Below, piece after piece: positions 59,645 to 64,000 of a DNA stretch of 64,000 nt. Within the stretch, counting starts at the first letter, position 1, and the number at the start of each line of letters is the position of its first letter. Origin of the DNA: Actinomycetota bacterium (lineage in GTDB: Bacteria > Actinomycetota > Actinomycetes > Actinomycetales > Dermatophilaceae). The notes below the pieces were generated by a model. The model saw nothing but the letters and a program-made list of their open reading frames with translations, did no database searches and was not told where the DNA came from. The stretch is from NCBI GenBank assembly GCA_020161815.1, contig JAIUOP010000004.1, positions 92,507-156,506 of the forward strand, given 5' to 3'. Position numbers and translations under genes: made by a program.

Positions 59645-60010
59645 GAAGGGAGGCCCTCTCTCGCAGGGGTCGAAATGAGGTCGGCCGGACGAGAATAGGA
59701 CGCAATTTCCCCACAATTCACACATGTCACAGCAATATCGGCAGATATGGAGAAGGAGTGGAAATGACATTCATGTCATTTCGAAATGACATTCATGTGT
59801 TTCTGCACTTGGCTCAGGAATTACACGCGTGTTCGAACACAAGATCACAGTTGGGTCACGGATTGGCCCACTGCACGCACGATCGGGCCGGGATGGTGGG
59901 TGCGGGGGCGCCTGGGTTCGCCGGCGCGTACGGCATCAGCCGAGGTCCCGACCCGGGCCGGCACGGGTCCGGGCGGAGACCCACCTGACCCCCGGACTTC
60001 ACCGGATGCA
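59645..60010. other. gene-free region upstream of the coiled-coil gene
   Basis: The upstream region of the coiled-coil gene and the region behind the tRNA terminator. It is AT-richer than the surroundings at 59695-59860, so it probably holds that gene's promoter. It contains the tandem palindromes at 59761-59803 and a 12-bp perfect palindrome GTGTTCGAACAC near 59831. No convincing gene seen. Confidence 0.75.
59761..59803. promoter_or_regulatory. two adjoining palindromes, operator-like
   Basis: 59761-59782: GAAATGACAT-TC-ATGTCATTTC, a perfect 10-bp inverted repeat. 59783-59803: GAAATGACAT-TC-ATGTGTTTC, a near-perfect copy directly next to it. They lie 117-159 bp upstream of the coiled-coil gene start. 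A dimeric repressor or activator binding as two dimers is likely; the protein is unknown. Confidence 0.7.
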
Positions 60011-60044
60011 GCAACGGCCCCTCACCGAAGTGAGGGGCCGTTGC
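60011..60044 (-). terminator. hairpin after tRNA-Thr
   Basis: Perfect 15-bp stem GCAACGGCCCCTCAC / complement with 4-nt loop, starting 3 nt after the tRNA 3' end on the minus strand. Confidence 0.85.
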
Positions 60045-60047
60045 TGA

Positions 60048-60120
60048 GCCGCTTGTCGGAATCGAACCGACGACCTATTCATTACGAGTGAATCGCTCTG
60101 GCCGACTGAGCTAAAGCGGC
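60048..60120 (-). tRNA. tRNA-Thr (anticodon CGU)
   Basis: A 73-nt cloverleaf: acceptor GCCGCTT/AAGCGGC, D arm GCTC...GAGC, anticodon stem ATTCA/TGAAT with loop CTCGTAA (anticodon CGT, reads ACG), T arm GTCGG-TTCGATT-CCGAC. CCA is not encoded. All stems pair fully. Confidence 0.96.
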
Positions 60121-60210
60121 AGTGCGCATCGCGGTGGCAAGGCGCCGGACGAGTATACGTGGGCGTGCGGGCTCTCGACCAAATCGGGACCCCCCACCCA
60201 GCGACCACGA

Positions 60211-61770
60211 TCAACAGCGCAGGTCGGCCTTCGGCACCGTCCCCTCGAGGTACCAGGCGTCGACCGCGGAGTCGACGCAGGTGTTCGAGCGGAGGTAGGC
60301 GGTGTGCCCGTCGCCGTCGAAGGAGATCAGCGTCCCGTTCTCCAGCTGCTCGGCCAGGCCCTGCGCCCACTCGTAGGGCGTCGCCGGGTCGCGCGTCGTG
60401 CCGATGACGACGATCGGCCCGGAGCCGGCGGCCGTGATCGCCGTCGGCTCCGGTGGCGGCGTGCCGCCGGGTTGCGGCCAGTCGCCGCAGGCGAGTGATC
60501 CCCAGGCCAGGAAGCGCCCCCACAGCGGCGCCTGGGCGGTGAGCCGCTCGGCCTGCGCGACCCGCTCGCCGAGGTCGGCCGACTCCGGCTTGTCCAGGCA
60601 GTTGACGGCATAGATGACCTGCATGAGGTTGCCCTGGTACCCCCCGCCCGGCGACCGGTCGGCATACCGGTCGGCAAGGTCGAGCAGCGGGCCACCGTCC
60701 CCCCGCTTGGCGGCGGCTTGGGCCTGGGTGAGCGCATCCCACATGCCCTGGTCGTACATCGCCGCCGCGACGCCGTAGGACGCCCATCCCTCGGTGAGGG
60801 CCGGGACCGACGGGTCCCCGGTGCGGGTCAACGGCGCCGAGTCGAGCTGGTAGAGGAAGTCGGCCAGGCCGGCCATGACTGTGTCGGTGTCGCCTCCGAG
60901 CGGGCAGCTGCCGGAGGCCGCGCACTCAGCGGCCCATGCCCGGGTGGCACGCTCGAACCCGACGGCCTGCCCGAGGTTGATCTGCTCACTGGTCAGGCGC
61001 GGGTCGAGGGCGCCGTCGAGGACCATCCGACCCACGTGCGTGGGAAAGAGCCCGGCGTAGACCGCACCGAGGTAGGTGCCATAGGACTTGCCGAGGTAGG
61101 TCAGCTTCGCGTCGCCGAGCCTGGAACGCAGGATGTCCATGTCCTTGGCGGCGTCCCGGGTCGAGACATGACCGAGCAGCGGGTTGCCGGTCGCGCGACA
61201 GGCGTCGGCGAACGCGCGGGCCTGCTCCCCCGAGGCGACCACCTCTGCCGAGGTGTCCGGGGTCGGGTCCTGGGCCAGCCACGCGTCCAGCTGCTCGTCG
61301 GTGAGGCAGGTGATCGGCGCGGACCGTCCGACGCCGCGCGGGTCGAAGCCGACGACGTCATAGCGACGATGGACCGCAGCGGAGACGACACCGCCGGACG
61401 CGGCATACCGGGCGTAGTCGACGCCACTGCCCCCCGGTCCCCCGGGGTTGACGACGAGGCTCCCGAGGCGATTGCGCGAGGTGGCCGGGACCTTGAGCAC
61501 GGCGAGGTCGATCGTCGCGCCGTCCGGCTGCGCGTAGTCGACCGGCACCGTGAGCGTGGCGCACTGGCCCCCCGAGCAGTCGGACCAGGTGAGTGTCTGG
61601 GCGTAGAAGCGCTCCGTCCCGTCCATGCCCTCGGGCGGGGTCTCCGAGGCCGACACCGATGGCGTCGAGGGCGGGGCCGCGATGTCGCGCACCCGGTCGA
61701 GAAGGCTGCAGGCGCTGAGCGCGAGGACGAGCACGAGGCCGGTGCCGACCGACGGGAGGAGGCGACGCAT
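60211..61770 (-). CDS. secreted alpha/beta hydrolase (tripeptidyl-aminopeptidase-like) lipoprotein
   Basis: A 519-residue exported S33-type hydrolase. Lipobox LVLALSACS near residue 15-23. Catalytic core: GSLVVNPGGPGGSGVDYARY (oxyanion), LTYLGKSYGTYLGAVYAGLF (nucleophile elbow GxSxG with Ser in GKSYG), and a C-terminal TAP-like domain VVIGTTRDPATPYEWAQGLA with ISFDGDGHTAYL carrying the Asp and His. ATG 61770. It matches the Streptomyces TAP/SlpD-E type of secreted proteases. Confidence 0.9.
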   Translation of the reverse strand: MRRLLPSVGTGLVLVLALSACSLLDRVRDIAAPPSTPSVSASETPPEGMDGTERFYAQTLTWSDCSGGQCATLTVPVDYAQPDGATIDLAVLKVPATSRNRLGSLVVNPGGPGGSGVDYARYAASGGVVSAAVHRRYDVVGFDPRGVGRSAPITCLTDEQLDAWLAQDPTPDTSAEVVASGEQARAFADACRATGNPLLGHVSTRDAAKDMDILRSRLGDAKLTYLGKSYGTYLGAVYAGLFPTHVGRMVLDGALDPRLTSEQINLGQAVGFERATRAWAAECAASGSCPLGGDTDTVMAGLADFLYQLDSAPLTRTGDPSVPALTEGWASYGVAAAMYDQGMWDALTQAQAAAKRGDGGPLLDLADRYADRSPGGGYQGNLMQVIYAVNCLDKPESADLGERVAQAERLTAQAPLWGRFLAWGSLACGDWPQPGGTPPPEPTAITAAGSGPIVVIGTTRDPATPYEWAQGLAEQLENGTLISFDGDGHTAYLRSNTCVDSAVDAWYLEGTVPKADLRC

Positions 61771-61809
61771 GGCGACCACTGTAGGTCGATCGGCTCCAGG
61801 GCGATCGGC

Positions 61810-63012
61810 TCAGTGCGGCAGGCGCAGGTCGAGGGCCATCGCCTCGAGGGCCAGCAGCGGGGAGACATTGGCCCCGATCCGCTCGCGCGCCGTGCCGATC
61901 GACTCCATGGCGACGAGCAAGCGCTCCGGGGAGAAGGATCGCGCGAGCTGCTCGACGATCGTGCGTGAGTCCTCGTTGACCAGCGCCGACCCGGCTCCGG
62001 TCGCGACGACGAGGGCGTCGCGATAGATCGAGAACAGGTCGACGAGCGAACGGTCGATCATGTCGCGGACGAAGCGGGTGGCGCGGGCCTTCTGCTCCCT
62101 CTCGAGGGCGCTGAGCTGCCCACGGATGTGCGGGGGCTGCGTCCGGGCGCCCGGGTCGGCGCCGAGCACCTCGAGCAGCCGGGCCCGCTCGGTGGCGTCG
62201 CGCTCGGCCGAGGCGGCCTGGGACTCCTCGGTGGCGATCGTGTGCAGGTCCGCGGCGGCGTCGACGGCATCGCCCACCCCACGGATGCGCGTGGCGAGGG
62301 CGAGCACGTCGTGCCGGCGGATGCGGGCGTGCTCGTCGCGCGCGAGTCGTCGGGCGAGCCCGATGTGGGACTGGGCGGCGCGGGCGGCATACCGCGCCAT
62401 CGCCGGGTCCACGCCGTCGCGGCGTTCGAGAAGGCCGGCCACCGCCTCGGTCGAGGGCGTCCGCAGCCGCACCTGCCGCGACCGCGACCGGATGGTGATG
62501 ATGACGTCCTCGACGCTCGGTGCGCAGAGCATCCAGACGGTGCGGGCCGCCGGCTCCTCCAGGGCCTTGAGGAGCGCGTCCGCCGCCCGCTCGGTCAGCC
62601 GGTCCGCGTCCTCGACGAGGATGACGCGGTGGCGGCCCACGCTCGGGCGCAGCGCCGCGAGCTGGACCAGCTCACGGGCCTGCTCGACCTTGATCGAGAG
62701 CCCCTCGGTGGCGACGACGTCGACATCGGCGTGCGTGCCGTCGAGCGCGGTGCGGCACTCGCGACAGGTGCCGCAACCGCCCTGGGGGCACTGCAGGGCC
62801 GCCGCGAAGGCGCGCGCCGCATTGGAGCGCCCCGACCCGGGTGGGCCGGTGAACAGCCACGCGTGCGTCATCGCCGCCGGGTCGGCGACGGCATGGCTCA
62901 GGAGGGCGACGACCGGTTCCTGGCCGACGATGTCGCGCCAGACCGGTGCGTATGCCGTGCCACCGGCGGGGGCGTATGCCGTGCCACCGGCGGGTGCCCC
63001 CGTGGCACTCAC
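61810..63012 (-). CDS. holB: DNA polymerase III subunit delta prime
   Basis: Clamp-loader AAA+ subunit. It has 400 residues: AWLFTGPPGSGRSNAARAFA (P-loop-like, GRS instead of GKS, usual in delta prime), zinc Cys CPQGGCGTCRECR, VILVEDADRLTERAADALLK, LEEPAARTVWMLCAPSVED. The N-terminus has an 8-residue duplication (GTAYAPAG twice) from a 24-bp tandem repeat at 62948-62995 that carries two GTATGCCG octamers. GTG 63012 overlaps the tmk stop. Confidence 0.93.
   Translation of the reverse strand: MSATGAPAGGTAYAPAGGTAYAPVWRDIVGQEPVVALLSHAVADPAAMTHAWLFTGPPGSGRSNAARAFAAALQCPQGGCGTCRECRTALDGTHADVDVVATEGLSIKVEQARELVQLAALRPSVGRHRVILVEDADRLTERAADALLKALEEPAARTVWMLCAPSVEDVIITIRSRSRQVRLRTPSTEAVAGLLERRDGVDPAMARYAARAAQSHIGLARRLARDEHARIRRHDVLALATRIRGVGDAVDAAADLHTIATEESQAASAERDATERARLLEVLGADPGARTQPPHIRGQLSALEREQKARATRFVRDMIDRSLVDLFSIYRDALVVATGAGSALVNEDSRTIVEQLARSFSPERLLVAMESIGTARERIGANVSPLLALEAMALDLRLPH
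62948..62995. repeat. 24-bp tandem duplication carrying GTATGCCG, in holB
   Basis: Two adjoining 24-bp units (62948-62971, 62972-62995) that differ only at the last bases, each holding the octamer (at 62950 and 62974). In frame, adding eight residues near the HolB N-terminus. Confidence 0.85.
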
Positions 63013-63680
63013 AGCGGCAGCCAGCCGCGGACGGTGCAGGCCCGGTGCACCTCGGCGTGGATCCGGTCGGGGGTCAGCGTGCCGTCGACGACGAGGTAGC
63101 GCTCCGGGTGGCCCTGGGCCATCGCGAGGAAGTGGGCGCGCACCGCCTCGTGGTAGGCATCGGCCTCGGACTCGAGCCGGTCGTGCGTGCCACCCCGACG
63201 CCGCCGCCCCTCGGCGGCCGTGATGTCGACGATGACGGTGAGGTCCGGCACGAGGTCCCCGACCGCCCACATCTGGAGCTGGTGGACCTCGTCGGCCCCC
63301 AGGTCGCGTCCGGCTCCCTGGTAGGCGACGGAGGAGTCGGTGTAGCGGTCGGTGATGACGACCGCTCCCGCAGCGAGGGCGGGTCGGATCAGCTGGTCGA
63401 CGTGGTGGGCCTTGTCCGCGGCGAAGAGCAGTGCCTCCGCCCGCGGGCAGACGTGGTCACCGTGGAGGACGAGGTCCCGGATCTGGGTGCCGAGCTCGGT
63501 CCCGCCGGGCTGCCGGGTGAGAAGGACCTCACGCCCGGCGGCCTCGAACGCCTGCGCCAACAGGCGCACCTGGGTGGACTTGCCCGCACCGTCGCCGCCC
63601 TCGAACGCGACGAACAGGCCCGCGCCGGCGCGGGCGTCGGCCGTGCCGTCCTGGGGGATCGCGCTGGTCGGGCTGCTCAC
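63009..63680 (-). CDS. tmk: thymidylate kinase
   Basis: Phosphorylates dTMP. It has 223 residues: LFVAFEGGDGAGKSTQVRLL (P-loop), EVLLTRQPGGTELGTQIRDL, ITDRYTDSSVAYQGAGRDLG (DRY) and a LID with RRRRGGTHDRLESEADAYHE. GTG/ATG start at 63680. Cotranscribed with holB, the standard order. Confidence 0.95.
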   Translation of the reverse strand: MSSPTSAIPQDGTADARAGAGLFVAFEGGDGAGKSTQVRLLAQAFEAAGREVLLTRQPGGTELGTQIRDLVLHGDHVCPRAEALLFAADKAHHVDQLIRPALAAGAVVITDRYTDSSVAYQGAGRDLGADEVHQLQMWAVGDLVPDLTVIVDITAAEGRRRRGGTHDRLESEADAYHEAVRAHFLAMAQGHPERYLVVDGTLTPDRIHAEVHRACTVRGWLPL

Positions 63681-63886
63681 CCCGTCAGCCTAATGGGAAT
63701 GCATCGTCGCGCACCGGCTCCGGTCGGGTGGGAGGGTGGGGGCCGAGCCATCGGTCGGTGAATACTTCGTCAGCCGGAGACCTCGTGGATCTCTATGGCT
63801 AGATCGTGTCCCGGCCGGTGGGTAGGTCGCCCGTTGAGTGCTGATGGGATGTCGTGCCCCGCACGCGTGTGGAGAGCACTGATCCA

Positions 63887-64000
63887 TTAGGTCGCTGCCG
63901 TGGGCGGTCTCGGCTCATCGAAGAGGTTCGCCAGCGAGTCGAGGAGGTGATCGGGGTGATTTTCGTCGGGAACGACTGGGCTGAGGATCATCACGACATT
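63887..64000 (-). CDS. C-terminal end of an unidentified protein (5' part outside window)
   Basis: The last 37 residues before a TAA at 63887-63889: MILSPVVPDENHPDHLLDSL, then ANLFDEPRPPTAAT. The style faintly recalls the end of PTS EIIA type 2 domains, but this is too short to call. Spacing to tmk is 206 bp; the spacer (63681-63886) shows no convincing gene and probably carries the tmk promoter. Confidence 0.4.
   Translation of the reverse strand, partial: NVVMILSPVVPDENHPDHLLDSLANLFDEPRPPTAAT

Noticed and set aside
59716..59870. MtrA boxes (GTCACA-like repeats) for the coiled-coil gene
   Set aside because: Only loosely matching TCACAG sequences with irregular spacing; not enough to call.
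59758..59988. Small plus-strand frame starting in the palindromes
   Set aside because: No ribosome site or conserved feature, and its start lies in the operator-like repeats.
63690..63886. 65-codon minus-strand frame between tmk and the window end
   Set aside because: Composition is Pro/Arg/Ser-rich without pattern and it overlaps the end of the next gene.
1..64000. GTATGCCG as a KOPS, Chi or other polarised chromosome motif
   Set aside because: Direct and inverse copies are about equal in number on the plus strand (27 and 33 by eye), so there is no polarity in this window.

Overview
The window is a high-GC actinobacterial chromosome segment. Menaquinone synthesis genes, the C5 (glutamyl-tRNA) route to heme, the actinobacterial mini ribosomal protein bS22, Rex, DUF3180, DUF4229 and DUF2342 genes and many GTG starts with 4-bp stop/start overlaps all fit Micrococcales, perhaps Intrasporangiaceae. 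The family-level placement is my inference from overall style, not from a marker gene.

Layout. (1) 1-10.8 kb: menaquinone genes (menC, menB, menE, menA) with small accessory genes, interrupted at about 3.8-6.8 kb by a degraded mobile/defence island: a pRiA4b ORF3-like fragment, an NYN RNase-like gene, and an hsdR fragment joined to an integrase tail. (2) 10.9-15.2 kb: System II cytochrome c maturation (ccsB, resB, ccdA, a TlpA-type thioredoxin). (3) 15.2-23.5 kb: heme synthesis (hemL, a MarR gene, hemB, hemD, hemC, hemA) behind the redox sensor rex, with a Rex-type operator upstream. (4) 23.6-29 kb: PlsC-like acyltransferase, an epimerase, bS22, a repeat-rich 0.6-kb spacer, a BldC-like HTH gene and an AcuC-like deacetylase. 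(5) 29-36.5 kb: TrkA-type regulator, proC, proline dehydrogenase, an ABC exporter with TetR, and a Ppx/GppA phosphatase. (6) 36.5-48 kb: methyltransferases, a guanidino hydrolase divergent from an Lrp regulator, nadB-nadC-panC, and a MidA methyltransferase coupled to an orphan NuoD homolog. (7) 48-58 kb: ftsH-folE-folP-folBK, hpt, tilS, a zinc metalloprotease, dacB and ppa. (8) 58-64 kb: a secreted coiled-coil protein, tRNA-Thr(CGU), a secreted peptidase, holB, tmk and the end of one more gene.

Regions 1-3 work together: quinone, cytochrome c and heme genes lie side by side, and the heme operon has a NADH/NAD+ sensor as its first gene. This suggests redox-coupled control of respiratory capacity.

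The most unusual signals are at DNA level. The octamer GTATGCCG occurs about 60 times (my eye count) in both orientations, in genes and spacers, and once as an exact inverted pair inside a perfect 50-bp palindrome between converging genes. That pattern resembles DNA-uptake sequences. Separately, a set of imperfect palindromes edged by TCGAG/CTCGA sits in spacers and also in frame inside menE and tilS, like the protein-coding palindromic elements of Rickettsia. Both need a genome-wide count before they can be called real systems.
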